Below are positions 8,526-17,306 of a stretch of 64,000 bases of DNA, piece by piece. Each line of letters opens with the position of its first letter. Position 1 is the first letter of the stretch. Position numbers and translations under genes: made by a program. Source of the stretch: Variovorax sp. YR216 (lineage in GTDB: Bacteria > Pseudomonadota > Gammaproteobacteria > Burkholderiales > Burkholderiaceae_C); contig NZ_FNRO01000022.1 in assembly GCF_900107745.1 (NCBI RefSeq), positions 1-64,000 of the forward strand, in the 5' to 3' direction. A model generated the notes under the pieces. The model was not told where the DNA came from. It saw nothing but the letters and a program-made list of their open reading frames with translations, and made no database searches.

Positions 8526-8769
8526 TCAAATCCCCAGCGCGCGAGCTCGATGTAGGTGACGGTCGCCTTTCACCATTTCGGCATCGAAGCGTACCTTGAC
8601 TGCGTTCCTTGTCGACCCTCTCCACCATCCCCCTGGGCAGCACCATTGGCGAGGGCACGCCGAGCTTCCAACTTCTCTGGGGTGAAAAGTCAGAGCCGCC
8701 GGTTGACTGGGCGTGCGCCGCGGTCCCGCCGATGGCCGAAGAGGCCAGCAGAACACCGATGCGCCTCAT
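8526..8769 (-). pseudogene. frameshifted small secreted protein, possibly CusF-like copper-binding
   Basis: One minus frame starts at the ATG at 8769 with a signal-peptide-like MRRIGVLLASSAIGGTAAHA and runs to GMVERVDKER. The next frame continues naturally with NAVKVRFDAEMVKGD and ends at 8526. Joined by a one-base shift near 8605, they give about 80 residues with a G-x-V-x-x-V-D-K-x-x-x-x-V-x-V beta pattern like periplasmic copper-binding CusF-type proteins. Nearness to a copper-ATPase remnant supports the idea. Family assignment is tentative, and the shift could be a sequencing error. Confidence 0.4.
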
Positions 8770-8899
8770 CTGGAACAGCAGCCGCAGGTCGGGTTCTTGT
8801 AGACCTGCACTTGTTACAGGGCGTCAGACAGGTGCACCCCCTGGCATGTGAGGCGTTGATTGAAAGAACGGCATCTCGCCACCTCTTGGAAAGGCAACT

Positions 8900-9235
8900 G
8901 TGAGCCTCAATCGTTCTGCATTCAAATGGGCTGCGACTGCTGCCTTGGTCGCCGGCTCGTTCTTGGCTGCTGCTTCGGCCAACGCCGAGGTAAATTGGTC
9001 CATCGGCATCGGCGCGCCGCTGTATTACGAAGCACCGGCACCCGTCTACACGGCACCTCCGCCGGTCTACTACGAACCGCCCCCTCGCGTGTACTACGGT
9101 CCACCGCCGCCGGTGTATTACCGCCCCGCACCTGCGTACTACGGACCTCCACCGGTCTACTACGGACCAGAATACAGGGGCGGCTATCGCCATCGGCATC
9201 ACGAGCATCGGGATTGGGACCGCCGCGACGACTGA
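8900..9235 (+). CDS. secreted PXPV-repeat Tyr/Pro-rich protein
   Basis: A 111-residue protein starting at a GTG with GGAAAGG upstream. It has a signal peptide (about 1-29, ending ASANA). The mature part repeats PPPVYYxPPP units (YTAPPPVYYEPPPRVYYGPPP and similar) and ends with a His/Arg/Asp-rich tail (RHRHHEHRDWDRRDD). Small PXPV-repeat proteins are common in Burkholderiales; they are exported, and their function is unknown. The His-rich tail could bind metal, which is a guess. It stands alone. Confidence 0.8.
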   Translation: MSLNRSAFKWAATAALVAGSFLAAASANAEVNWSIGIGAPLYYEAPAPVYTAPPPVYYEPPPRVYYGPPPPVYYRPAPAYYGPPPVYYGPEYRGGYRHRHHEHRDWDRRDD

Positions 9236-9442
9236 GACTGACGCTCCTCATCCCGTCGCCCCGAACACGGATGACGATGGGTCAGCCCATGCCGGTGCGC
9301 ATGAGTATCGCCGGTAGCAGTCTTTGGCTGACCGAGCGACGACGCCGAAGGTCAGCTACCAGGGACGTCCGCGAACTGGTGCTCGCAGCCAACAGCGGAA
9401 GTTCGCCGCAGCCTCGCAGTTGAACTCGCAGCGCAGTGGGCT

Positions 9443-10018
9443 CTATACAAGGGCCGCCGTGAGGTGTTCGTAGAGAATGGCCGTGCCGATGCCAATGAGC
9501 AGGATGCCGCCCATACCTTCAGCCCAGCGACCGACGACGCTTCCGAGCACTCGCCCGACCATGACGCCGATTGCGACCATGGCGAATGTGGTGAATCCAA
9601 TCGCGGCTGCCACAGGCAGGATGTTCACATTCAAAAAGGCAAGCCCAACGCCGACAGCCATCGCATCGATGCTGGTCGCAAAGCCGGTGACCGCCAGCAG
9701 CCAGAAGCTATGACGACGAGGCTTTTCGACTTCGGCCTCCTCAGGCTTCAGCGCTGCAGCCCAAATCATTCGACCACCGAGCACGAAAAGCAAGGTGAAG
9801 GCAATCCAGTGGTCCCACGTCTTGACGTAGTCGGCTGCGGCAAAGCCGAGCGCCCAACCGACAACGGGGGTAATTGCTTCGATGACACCGAAGATGGCGC
9901 CGGTGCGAAGCGCTTCGGACCAGCGGGGTTTCTGAAGCGCCGTGCCCTTGCCAACGGCCGCGGCAAATGCATCGGTCGACATGGCCAAGGCCAGCAACGC
10001 AGTAGAAGCGAAATTCAT
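9443..10018 (-). CDS. mntP: manganese efflux pump MntP
   Basis: A 191-residue inner-membrane protein with six predicted helices in two related halves. The start at the ATG at 10018 places the conserved acidic residues exactly at D16 (MSTDAFAAA) and D118 (TSIDAMAVG), the positions known to be essential in E. coli MntP. It exports Mn2+ from the cytoplasm. A yybP-ykoY manganese riboswitch lies directly upstream on the same strand, so expression should rise when Mn2+ is in excess. It is divergent from the FTR1 iron permease gene. Confidence 0.95.
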   Translation of the reverse strand: MNFASTALLALAMSTDAFAAAVGKGTALQKPRWSEALRTGAIFGVIEAITPVVGWALGFAAADYVKTWDHWIAFTLLFVLGGRMIWAAALKPEEAEVEKPRRHSFWLLAVTGFATSIDAMAVGVGLAFLNVNILPVAAAIGFTTFAMVAIGVMVGRVLGSVVGRWAEGMGGILLIGIGTAILYEHLTAALV

Positions 10019-10083
10019 GAGGGGTTCGTTCAACGGGTCGGGCGAGAGCGCAACGGCACGTCACCGCTACCCGACCGTCGTCG

Positions 10084-10199
10084 CGGAGACATGCCGATGG
10101 TCTCGCCAACCGCGTAAACGGTTGCCAGCGCCACAGCATGCAAGATGCCGAGTATGTTGACGCGGGCGCTTCCAAGAGCGGAAGCCGGCTACTCCCCAA
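10084..10199 (-). promoter_or_regulatory. yybP-ykoY manganese riboswitch upstream of mntP
   Basis: Read on the minus strand, the leader contains GGGGAGTAGCCGGC (from 10197), a hairpin TTCCGCTCTTGGAAG, then CGTCAACATACTC, and later GGCGAGACC (near 10107-10099) and TCTCCGCG. These are the conserved blocks of the yybP-ykoY aptamer. GGGGAG near 10197-10192 can pair with CTCC at 10088-10085 as the closing helix. The element ends about 65 bases before the mntP start, as in other proteobacterial mntP genes. Confidence 0.9.
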
Positions 10200-10551
10200 G
10201 GGAGCGCTGATTGTAAATGGTCATGCGAATGTCTGGCTTCGCGAGAGATTCGTGTTTGCACTTCCATTGCTCGCCTCCGATGAGCGCCACCACACGGAGC
10301 CCGCCGGGGACTTCGACCAGCCGGTGATTTCCGAGTCGGTAGAGCACGCCGTTCATGCGCGGCGCGCTTGAATCCTTGAGGCAGACTACGGGGGGAGATC
10401 CGCCCGCTCCGAGACGACATGTCAAAGGCGCACGCCTGAGGCGCCCGTGGGACGCACATTTCAGAATTCGAAACCCTCTAGCCGCTGGAGGGTCACCCAG
10501 CGAATGTGAGTAGCCCTTCAGCCGACTCGGCAGGCCCCATGACCGAAACTC

Positions 10552-10578
10552 GCAACTAGAATCATTGCTATTTGCATT
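10552..10578 (+). promoter_or_regulatory. weak Fur-box-like sequence before the FTR1 gene
   Basis: AGAATCATTGCTATTTGC lies 11-30 bases before the FTR1 start in an AT-rich patch of a GC-rich region. The core AATCATT matches the right half of the Fur consensus, but only about 10 of 19 positions agree overall. It fits an iron-permease promoter but is not strong evidence. Confidence 0.25.
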
Positions 10579-10588
10579 GTGATTGGTG

Positions 10589-12514
10589 ATGCTCGGCTTC
10601 TCACAACTGCTCCCTCGAGCTGCCGTATGTGCCGCGCTGCTCCTGCTTGCGACAGTCGCGAGCGCCGCCGAATCTGATGTCCGACGCATCTGGCAAATCC
10701 TTGACTACTTGGCCGTGGACTATCGCGGAGCGGTCAAGGACGGTGCTGTGCTCAACGCTTCCGAGTTCGCGGAGATGCGCGAGTTTGCAAAGGCCAGCCA
10801 AACGAAGCTTGCTGCTCTAGACCCTCATCCTGAACAGCCTGCCTTGGTCACGGAAGCGGGAGCCCTTGCGGCTGCTATCGATGCACGGGAAGACCCAGCG
10901 CGGGTTGCAATGCTCGCCAAGTCCTTGGGCAATCACCTTCTCGCCGTCTATCCGGTCTCATCCTCACCGAGCGCTCCGCCGAACGTGGCTGCCGCAGCCG
11001 CTATCTACCAAGCCCAATGTGCGGCGTGTCATGGTGCCACCGGCAATGGAGACGGACCGCTCGGGGTTCGTCTGGAGCCGCGGCCGGTCGCCTTCACCGA
11101 CCAAGCTCGCGCCCGTGAGCGCAGCGTTTTCGCCCTGTACCAGGTCATCAGCCAAGGCATCGAGGGCACGCCCATGGTGAGCTTTGCCTCCCTTCCCGAG
11201 GCGGACCGCTGGGCCCTGGCCTTCTACATTGGGCAGTTCGCTCACAAGCAAGAAGATGTCGCGGCCGGCGAAACGGCCTGGAAGGACAACGCAGCCGTAC
11301 GGGCACAGCTCACGAACCTGGATGGTTTGGCCCGGACGACTGAGGCCGACCTCGCGAAGGAGGTTGGGCCTGGGCCTGCCGCTGTCGCGATGGCCTATCT
11401 TCATGCGCATCCTGAGGCCGTTGTTCAGAAGCGTCCCCTGACCTTCGACATTGCCCGCCAGCGGCTCGCTCAGAGCGAAGAGGCGTACGACAAGAATGAT
11501 TTCAAGCGCGCAGCGGACCTGGCGCTCTCGGCATACCTGGATGGTGTGGAGCCGCTCGAACCCACGCTCGCCACGCGCGACAAGGCCTTGCTTGGCCGCA
11601 TTGAAACTGCAATGAGCCAATTTCGCTCGCTTCTTGCGAGCAGGGCATCCTCGCAGGACGTCAAAGCGCAAACGCTGCGGATTGACGCCTTGTTCAAGGA
11701 GGCGGACAGCGTCTTGTCGACGGCCGCCGACGACTCCACTGCCGCGTTCTTGGGAAGCTTCACGATTCTTCTACGCGAAGGCCTTGAGGCGCTCCTGGTC
11801 GTGGTGGCAATGGTGGCGTTTCTTCGCAAGGCGGAGCGACCCGACATGCTGCAGTACGTGCATGCGGGCTGGGTGGGAGCATTGGCTCTTGGCGCTGTTA
11901 CCTGGGCCGTCGCGACGTACATCGTCAACGTGAGCGGCGCGAGCCGTGAAGTCACCGAAGGCCTGTCGTCGCTTTTCGCGGCGGCCGTGCTCCTGAGCGT
12001 TGGCATGTGGATGCATCAAAAGAGCATGGCAGGCAAATGGCAGCATTACATCCACGAGAAGCTGTCAGCGGCGCTCAATCGCAAGTCGGCTTTCTTCATG
12101 TTCAGCCTTTCCTTCATCGCGGTGTACCGGGAAGTTTTCGAGACCATCCTCTTCTATGCGGCGCTTTGGGAGCAAGGTAACCACGCGGCCGTGCTGGGCG
12201 GTTTGGCAGCCGGCCTGGTGGTACTCGTTGCAGTGGCGTTCGCGCTCCTGAAATTCAGCGCTCGCCTTCCTATTGGCAAGTTCTTCTCTTGGAGTTCCAT
12301 GCTGGTCGCTGTGCTGGCGGTCGTGCTGACCGGCAAGGGCGTCGCCGCGCTCCAAGAGGCAGGATGGATTGGTGCACTCGCCATCAACACGCCGCGCATC
12401 GATATCCTGGGCATCTTCCCGTCCGCGCAGTCTCTGGGCGCGCAGCTTGGGGTCGCCGCCCTCATCATTCTGGGCTTCGCCATGAACGCTCGGGCCGCCA
12501 GAGGAACTTCCTAG
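10589..12514 (+). CDS. FTR1-family iron permease with N-terminal cytochrome c domain
   Basis: A 641-residue protein with a signal peptide (ending ASAAE). The periplasmic part has a heme c site C144-A-A-C147-H148 in a cytochrome c fold (about 130-215). A helical linker follows, then a seven-helix FTR1/EfeU permease domain from about 385 to 635. Both iron-transport motifs are present: R396-E-G-L-E400 in the first helix and Y513-R-E-V-F-E518 later. The cytochrome part probably works with ferrous iron oxidation during uptake. The ATG at 10589 is preferred over TTG and GTG just upstream. It is divergent from mntP; no EfeO or EfeB genes are nearby. Confidence 0.92.
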   Translation: MLGFSQLLPRAAVCAALLLLATVASAAESDVRRIWQILDYLAVDYRGAVKDGAVLNASEFAEMREFAKASQTKLAALDPHPEQPALVTEAGALAAAIDAREDPARVAMLAKSLGNHLLAVYPVSSSPSAPPNVAAAAAIYQAQCAACHGATGNGDGPLGVRLEPRPVAFTDQARARERSVFALYQVISQGIEGTPMVSFASLPEADRWALAFYIGQFAHKQEDVAAGETAWKDNAAVRAQLTNLDGLARTTEADLAKEVGPGPAAVAMAYLHAHPEAVVQKRPLTFDIARQRLAQSEEAYDKNDFKRAADLALSAYLDGVEPLEPTLATRDKALLGRIETAMSQFRSLLASRASSQDVKAQTLRIDALFKEADSVLSTAADDSTAAFLGSFTILLREGLEALLVVVAMVAFLRKAERPDMLQYVHAGWVGALALGAVTWAVATYIVNVSGASREVTEGLSSLFAAAVLLSVGMWMHQKSMAGKWQHYIHEKLSAALNRKSAFFMFSLSFIAVYREVFETILFYAALWEQGNHAAVLGGLAAGLVVLVAVAFALLKFSARLPIGKFFSWSSMLVAVLAVVLTGKGVAALQEAGWIGALAINTPRIDILGIFPSAQSLGAQLGVAALIILGFAMNARAARGTS

Positions 12515-13004
12515 CACGTGCTGCCCGGGAGAGGTGCCGACGGCCGCCGCCATATGAGACCTACGGTCGGTGGCCGGGAGGTCCAGACATGGCCCGACAT
12601 TGACTCTCATCAATTCCCGACGAAGGTTGCGGCGTATCTGTACACGACCCAGACGGCCAGTTGCCCCGCGACAACAAATCTTGGGGTCCACCAAAGGCGT
12701 GATCTCAAGTCGGGGTCGATTTGATTTCGGTGCAAAAAGTGACGCATCCACCGGAGAGCGGCTCAACTGGTGGGGTCATGCGCCGGGAAACCCGGATACC
12801 AACGGGCGAAGTCATCACGCAGCAGCCAGACGCAGGTCTGGCGGATTCTGGGCAGCCTGGGCTTCAGTGGCTGGCGTCTCACTGTCCGGCGACGCGTGAT
12901 CGGGGGCGGGCCGGAGGTGCGGCACTTCCTCGGGCGGCCTGCTGTTGTGTCAGTCAGCGCACTGACCGCGCACCAGATCGCCGCGTGGCATCGGATTGCC
13001 CGCA
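12515..13004. other. intergenic stretch, no gene recognised
   Basis: About 490 bases after the iron permease and before the 3' end of alr, which converges on it. Open frames on both strands lack motifs and ribosome sites. No terminator with a T-tract was found. Confidence 0.5.
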
Positions 13005-14108
13005 TCAATCGACGTAGGACCGCGCGTATCGGCCGCCCAGGCTCGTGAGGATCTCGTAGCCGATCGTGTCGCAGCGCGCGGCGACTGCGTCCACACCCTG
13101 GCGTTCGCCGATCAGTTCGACCATGCTGCCGGGTACCAGTGCGTGCTCGGGCAAGGCACTGGCGTCGAGCGTGATCGTGTCCATGGAGACCCGCCCGACC
13201 AGCGGCAGTTCGGTCCCGCCGAACCATGCCGAGGCTCGGTTGCCCATGCCGCGCAGCCAGCCGTCGGCGTAGCCGACCGACACCGTTGCGATGCGCGCCG
13301 GCCGGCCGCATTGCCACGCATGGCCGTAGCCGACCGGGGTGCCGGCCGCGATCTCGCGCGTCTGGATCACACGGCCCTCGAGCCGGACCACCGGGCGCAT
13401 CGGGTTCGGCGCGCCAGTGACCGGCGCGACGCCGTACAGTGCGGCGCCCGGCCGCACCAGGTCGAAGTGGTGGTCCGGTCCGAGAAAGATGCCCGATGAG
13501 TTCGCGAGGGTCGCGGGTGCCATGGGCAGCATCCGTCGCGCTGCGATGAAGCGCTCGCGCTGCGCTGCGTTGGCCGAATGGCCCTGGTTCTCGGCGCAGG
13601 CCAGGTGGCTCATGACGTACGCGACGCGTACGCCGAGCAGCGACTGCCGATCGGCCGCGACGGCGCGCAGTTCATGCGCATCGAGGCCGAGTCGCGCCAT
13701 GCCGCTGTCGACCTGCACGATCGCCGCGAGCGCCCGATCCAGTACGTGCGCCAGCCGGCGCCACGCGTCGATCTGGGGCCGGCTGTTCAGCACCGGCAGC
13801 ACACCATGGGCAACGAACTCGGCTTCGCTGCCGGGCGTCGGTCCGTGCAGGACGAAGACCGACGCGTCGGCCGGAAGGTGGCGCTTCAGCGCGACGGCCT
13901 CCTCCAGGTGGGCCACGAAGAAGTGCCGGCATCCGGCGGCGGCGAGCGCCGGCCCGACGCGGGCTGCGCCGAGCCCGTAGGCGTCGGCCTTGACGACCGC
14001 CGCGCAATCGGCGCGGCCGACGCGCGCCTTCAGCAGCCGCCAGTTGCTGACGATCGCCGCGAGGTCGATCGTCAACACCGCGCTGGCGGTATCGGGGCGC
14101 CGGCTCAC
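13005..14108 (-). CDS. alr: alanine racemase (catabolic, DadX type by context)
   Basis: A 367-residue PLP enzyme that interconverts L- and D-alanine. The PLP lysine is K40 in AVVKADAYGLG. FDLVRPGAALYG, VSVGYADGW with the second catalytic Tyr region, and GRVSMD are all present. I place the start at the GTG at 14108 because GGAGG sits ten bases upstream and the length then fits the family. The open frame reaches a GTG overlapping the cycA stop, but that extension runs through a GC-rich hairpin. It is last in the dadA-cycA-alr operon, so it should feed D-alanine to DadA. Confidence 0.93.
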   Translation of the reverse strand: MSRRPDTASAVLTIDLAAIVSNWRLLKARVGRADCAAVVKADAYGLGAARVGPALAAAGCRHFFVAHLEEAVALKRHLPADASVFVLHGPTPGSEAEFVAHGVLPVLNSRPQIDAWRRLAHVLDRALAAIVQVDSGMARLGLDAHELRAVAADRQSLLGVRVAYVMSHLACAENQGHSANAAQRERFIAARRMLPMAPATLANSSGIFLGPDHHFDLVRPGAALYGVAPVTGAPNPMRPVVRLEGRVIQTREIAAGTPVGYGHAWQCGRPARIATVSVGYADGWLRGMGNRASAWFGGTELPLVGRVSMDTITLDASALPEHALVPGSMVELIGERQGVDAVAARCDTIGYEILTSLGGRYARSYVD

Positions 14109-14140
14109 TGGAGCAACCTCCGCGCTCCGCACTGCGGTGC

Positions 14141-14172
14141 GAGCCCCCTGCGGAGCGGCCGAGCGGGGGCTC
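14141..14172 (-). repeat. GC-rich intercistronic hairpin between cycA and alr
   Basis: GAGCCCCC (14141-14148) and GGGGGCTC (14165-14172) form a perfect 8-bp inverted repeat around a 16-base GC-rich centre that can extend the stem. It overlaps the cycA stop codon. It lacks a T-tract and is followed by alr, so an mRNA-stabilising or attenuating hairpin, or a dispersed palindromic repeat, is more likely than a full terminator. Confidence 0.6.
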
Positions 14173-15601
14173 ACGCCCCCTCCGGCACGGCGACGGGCGC
14201 CACGCTCTGAAGCGTGCCGCGGGCACGGGAGATGCGGTATCCGATGCCCAGCAGCGCGAACCAGATCGGCGCGACATATAGGGCGACCCGCGTCTCAGGG
14301 TCGAAGGCCAGGAGGCCCGACACGACCAGCATGAACGCGACGACCAACCAGTTGGCCACTGGCGCGCAGGGCATGCGGAACGCCACCGCCCTGGCCCGGC
14401 CCGCCGCCACGGCCTTGCGGTAACCCAGGTGCGCCACCATGATGATCGACCAGGTCCAGAGCGCGCTGACGAGCGAGATGCTGGTCACCCAGACGAAGGC
14501 ATGTTCGGGTACGAAGTAGTTCAGCACGACGCCGATGCCCATCAGCGCGGCCGAGAAGGTGATCGCGGTGGACGGCACATGGCCTTTGTTGACACGGCCG
14601 AAGGCGCGCGGCGCCTGGCGGTACTGCGCCAGCGTGTACAGCATGCGGCCGGTGCTGAAGATGCCGCTGTTGCACGACGATGCGGCGGCCGTGATGACGA
14701 CGAAGTTGACGAGGCTGGCGGCACCCGGAATGCCGATGCGCTCGAACAGGAACACGAAGGGGCTGACGCCGGGCTTGAGTTCGCTCCAGGGCACCAGCGC
14801 CATCATCACGACGAGGGCGCCGATGTAGAAGAGCAGGATGCGCCATACAACGCTGTTGGTCGCATGCGGCAGCACGCGTTCGGGGTTCTCCGCCTCGCCT
14901 GCGGTGACACCGATCAGCTCGACGCCCTGGAACGCGAACATCACGATCTGCAGCGTCATCGCGACGCCGAGAAATCCGAATGGCATGAAGCCCTGGCCGC
15001 TCCAGAGGTTGGTGAGACTTGCCGTGGCGCCGAGTGGTGTGATGCCGAAGGCGAGCACCGCGATGCCGATGCCGATCATCGCCAGGATCATCACCACCTT
15101 GACCAGCGCGAACCAGAATTCGAGTTCGCCGAACACGCTGACCGCGATGCGGTTGCTGAGGTAAAGCACCGTCAGCGTCACTAGCGCCGGCAGCCAGCGT
15201 GGCAAGTCGGGGAGCCAGTAGTGCACGTAGATCGAGACGGCCGTGATCTCGGCCATGCCGATCGTGACCCACATGAACCAGTAGGACCAGCCGGTCACGA
15301 AGCCCGCGAAGGGGCCGACGAATTCCTCGGCATACGACGCGAACGAGCCGGCGACGGGCCGGTAGGTCAGCAGTTCGCCGAGCGCCCGCATGATGAAGAA
15401 GACCGCGATACCGCCGATCGCGTAGCTGAGGATCAGGCTCGGGCCGGCCAGGCTGATCGCCCGGCCGGCGCCCAGGAAGAGGCCGACGCCGATCGCGCCG
15501 CCGAGGGCGATCATCTGGATGTGCCGGTCCTTCAGGCCGCGCTGCAGCCCCTGGGGTTCGGGTGTGCGCTGGCTGGCGCGCCCCGTCGTCATGCTTGACA
15601 T
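14171..15601 (-). CDS. cycA: D-alanine/D-serine/glycine:proton symporter (CycA-like)
   Basis: A 476-residue APC-superfamily permease with about 12 helices. The start MSSMTT at 15601 follows a clear AAGGAG. The segments DRHIQMIALGGAIGVGLFLGAG, SLAGPSLILSYAIGG, MRALGELL, GEAENPERVLPHA and SSCNSGIFSTGRMLY are typical of the amino-acid/proton symporter family and very close to CycA. It imports amino acids at the cytoplasmic membrane. Its place between dadA and alr makes D-alanine, D-serine or glycine the likely substrates. The substrate cannot be settled from sequence alone, because AroP-type relatives look similar. Confidence 0.88.
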   Translation of the reverse strand: MSSMTTGRASQRTPEPQGLQRGLKDRHIQMIALGGAIGVGLFLGAGRAISLAGPSLILSYAIGGIAVFFIMRALGELLTYRPVAGSFASYAEEFVGPFAGFVTGWSYWFMWVTIGMAEITAVSIYVHYWLPDLPRWLPALVTLTVLYLSNRIAVSVFGELEFWFALVKVVMILAMIGIGIAVLAFGITPLGATASLTNLWSGQGFMPFGFLGVAMTLQIVMFAFQGVELIGVTAGEAENPERVLPHATNSVVWRILLFYIGALVVMMALVPWSELKPGVSPFVFLFERIGIPGAASLVNFVVITAAASSCNSGIFSTGRMLYTLAQYRQAPRAFGRVNKGHVPSTAITFSAALMGIGVVLNYFVPEHAFVWVTSISLVSALWTWSIIMVAHLGYRKAVAAGRARAVAFRMPCAPVANWLVVAFMLVVSGLLAFDPETRVALYVAPIWFALLGIGYRISRARGTLQSVAPVAVPEGA

Positions 15602-15751
15602 AAGTGTTGTCTCCTTTTTGTGCGAACGCTCATGGTGGTCGCCGTTGTCGATGGACGAAGAAGCGGCTCCGGTACGGCGGATGGACCGGTGCCGTGGATT
15701 TGCGCCGGCCCCGCTCGGCGGCCGGCCGGAATTGGGGGCGCAGCCCTCTGC

Positions 15752-17074
15752 TCAGGCGCGCTGGGCGATCGCCTCGGTTCGTGCTCCCTGCATCGAGAAG
15801 GCGGTGGGGGCGCCGCGCCGGCGGCCATAGCGCGCCAGCGTCAGTCCGTCTAGGTCGATCTCGGGCGCGCGGTCCGAGAGGAGGTCGGCCATCAACCGGC
15901 CGGTGCCCGCGGCCATCGTCCAGCCGAGCGTGCCGTGGCCGGTGGACAGCGACAGGTTGTGAAAGGGCGTGCCGCCGACGATCGGCGTGCCGTCTGGCGT
16001 CATCGGCCGCAGGCCGGTCCAGAACTCGGCGCGCGAGACGTCACCGCCGCGCGGGAACAGGTCCGTCACGACGTGCTCGAGCGTGCGCCGGCGAGCGTCG
16101 GACAGGCTCAGGTCGAAGCCCGACAACTGCGCGGTGCCGCCGACGCGGATGCGGTCACCCAGGCGCGTCACCGCGACCTTGTGCGTCTCGTCCATGATGG
16201 TCGACTCGGGTGCCATCGACGGGTCGGAGATCGGCAGCGTGATCGAGAAGCCCTTGACCGGGTAGACTGGGATGTGGATGCCCAGCGGCGCGAGCATGGC
16301 CGTCGAGTGGCTGCCGAGCGCGAGCACGTAGTGGTCGGCCGACAGCAGGCCGGTGTCGGTGCACACGCCGGCGATGCGGTCGCCGTTGCGCTCCAGGCCC
16401 CGGATGCCGACGTCGAAGAGGAATCGCGCGCCCAGCGCCTGGGTCATCCGCGCCAGCTCCTGCGTGAACTTGAAGCAGTCGCCGGTCTCGTCGCCGGGCA
16501 GGCGCAACGCGCCGACAAACTTGTGCTTCGTCGCCTCGAGGCCCGGCTCGACCTTGACGAAGCCCTCCCGGTCGAGCAGCTCGAACGGCACGCCCGACTG
16601 CTTCAGGATCTCGATGTCCTTGGCGGCGCCTTCGAGCTGCTTGTGAGTCCGGAACAGTTGAAGCGTGCCCTGGCTGCGCTCGTCGTAGCGGATGCCGGTC
16701 TCGGCACGCAGTTCGCGCAGGCAGTCCCGGCTGTACTCGGCCAGCCGCACCATGCGGCTCTTGTTGACGCGATAGGCCTTCTCGGTACAGTTGGCCAGCA
16801 TCTTCAGGCACCACCGCCACATTGCGGGATCGAGCGCCGGCTGGATCACCAGCGGGCGGTGCTGCATCAGCAGCCATTTGAGCGCTTTCAGCGGCACCCC
16901 GGGGCCGGCCCATGGCGCCGAATAGCCGGGCGAGACTTCGCCGGCGTTGGCGTAACTGGTTTCCAGTGCCGGACCGGACTGCCGGTCAATCACCGTCACT
17001 TCATGGCCGGAACGGGCGAGGTAATACGCCACCGAAGTTCCGATCACACCGCTGCCCAGCACCATCACACGCAT
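15752..17074 (-). CDS. dadA: D-amino acid dehydrogenase, small subunit type (DadA)
   Basis: A 440-residue FAD enzyme that oxidises D-amino acids, mainly D-alanine, to 2-oxo acids and passes electrons to the membrane quinone pool. The N-terminal dinucleotide motif is GSGVIGTSVAYYLARSGHEVTVID. DadA-type features follow: ETSYANAGEVSPGYSAPWAGPG, PVYPVKGFSITLP, EFWTGLRPMTPDGTPIVGG, and NLSLSTGHGTLGWTMAAGTG near the C-terminus. It is first in the dadA-cycA-alr operon. A sigma-54 promoter (17128-17144) lies about 55 bases upstream, with a TyrR-like activator gene on the other side. Confidence 0.96.
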   Translation of the reverse strand: MRVMVLGSGVIGTSVAYYLARSGHEVTVIDRQSGPALETSYANAGEVSPGYSAPWAGPGVPLKALKWLLMQHRPLVIQPALDPAMWRWCLKMLANCTEKAYRVNKSRMVRLAEYSRDCLRELRAETGIRYDERSQGTLQLFRTHKQLEGAAKDIEILKQSGVPFELLDREGFVKVEPGLEATKHKFVGALRLPGDETGDCFKFTQELARMTQALGARFLFDVGIRGLERNGDRIAGVCTDTGLLSADHYVLALGSHSTAMLAPLGIHIPVYPVKGFSITLPISDPSMAPESTIMDETHKVAVTRLGDRIRVGGTAQLSGFDLSLSDARRRTLEHVVTDLFPRGGDVSRAEFWTGLRPMTPDGTPIVGGTPFHNLSLSTGHGTLGWTMAAGTGRLMADLLSDRAPEIDLDGLTLARYGRRRGAPTAFSMQGARTEAIAQRA

Positions 17075-17127
17075 GTCGACTCCATTCCCTGCAGTAAGCG
17101 CGCCGTGGCGCGGGATGAGTCCGCTAT

Positions 17128-17144
17128 TGCAGACACCGTGCCAA
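17128..17144 (-). promoter_or_regulatory. sigma-54 promoter of the dadA operon
   Basis: The minus strand reads TTGGCACGGTGTCTGCA. This matches the -24/-12 consensus YTGGCACGRNNNTTGCW with correct spacing and one mismatch (C for T before TGC). The GC of the -12 element is at 17130-17129, so transcription should begin near 17117, some 43 bases before dadA. The divergent gene encodes an activator with the GAFTGA motif needed to drive sigma-54. Confidence 0.82.
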
Positions 17145-17207
17145 GGTCAAGAACTTCAATGAAATCAATAACTTATGGCGCGATCTGCGAATTTGTAGAT
17201 ATTGTTT

Positions 17208-17223
17208 GTACTGATTTCAATAC
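17208..17223. promoter_or_regulatory. operator-like palindrome, distal copy (TyrR-like)
   Basis: GTACTGATTTCAATAC is an imperfect palindrome of the form GTAYTGA-NN-TCARTAC. It is about 90 bases upstream of the predicted dadA start of transcription, where enhancer sites for sigma-54 activators usually lie. It is followed by CATCCT, giving the 12-mer TCAATACATCCT that recurs at 17319-17330. Confidence 0.6.
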
Positions 17224-17290
17224 ATCCTGTGCTGGAAATATTCGATGTACAAGCAAGAAAGTCCTTCAAGAACAATGGCTTAGACACATC

Positions 17291-17306
17291 GTAATGAATT
17301 CAATAC
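17291..17306. promoter_or_regulatory. operator-like palindrome, proximal copy (TyrR-like)
   Basis: GTAATGAATTCAATAC is a second near-palindrome with the same GTA-N-TGA-N2-TCA-N-TAC layout, 83 bases from the first. A further half-site TCAATACA (17319-17326) lies directly before the regulator start codon, where a ribosome site would be. The pattern suggests that the regulator controls dadA and represses itself. Confidence 0.6.

Noticed and set aside
12770..13048. Possible transposase-like helix segment (WRILGSLGFSGWRLTVRRR)
   Set aside because: It is only about 20 suggestive residues, with no continuation in frame and no other insertion-sequence features, so it is too weak to call.
14109..14174. 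Alanine racemase start overlapping the cycA stop
   Set aside because: This GTG would place the intercistronic hairpin inside the coding region; the GTG at 14108 has a GGAGG ribosome site and gives the usual length.
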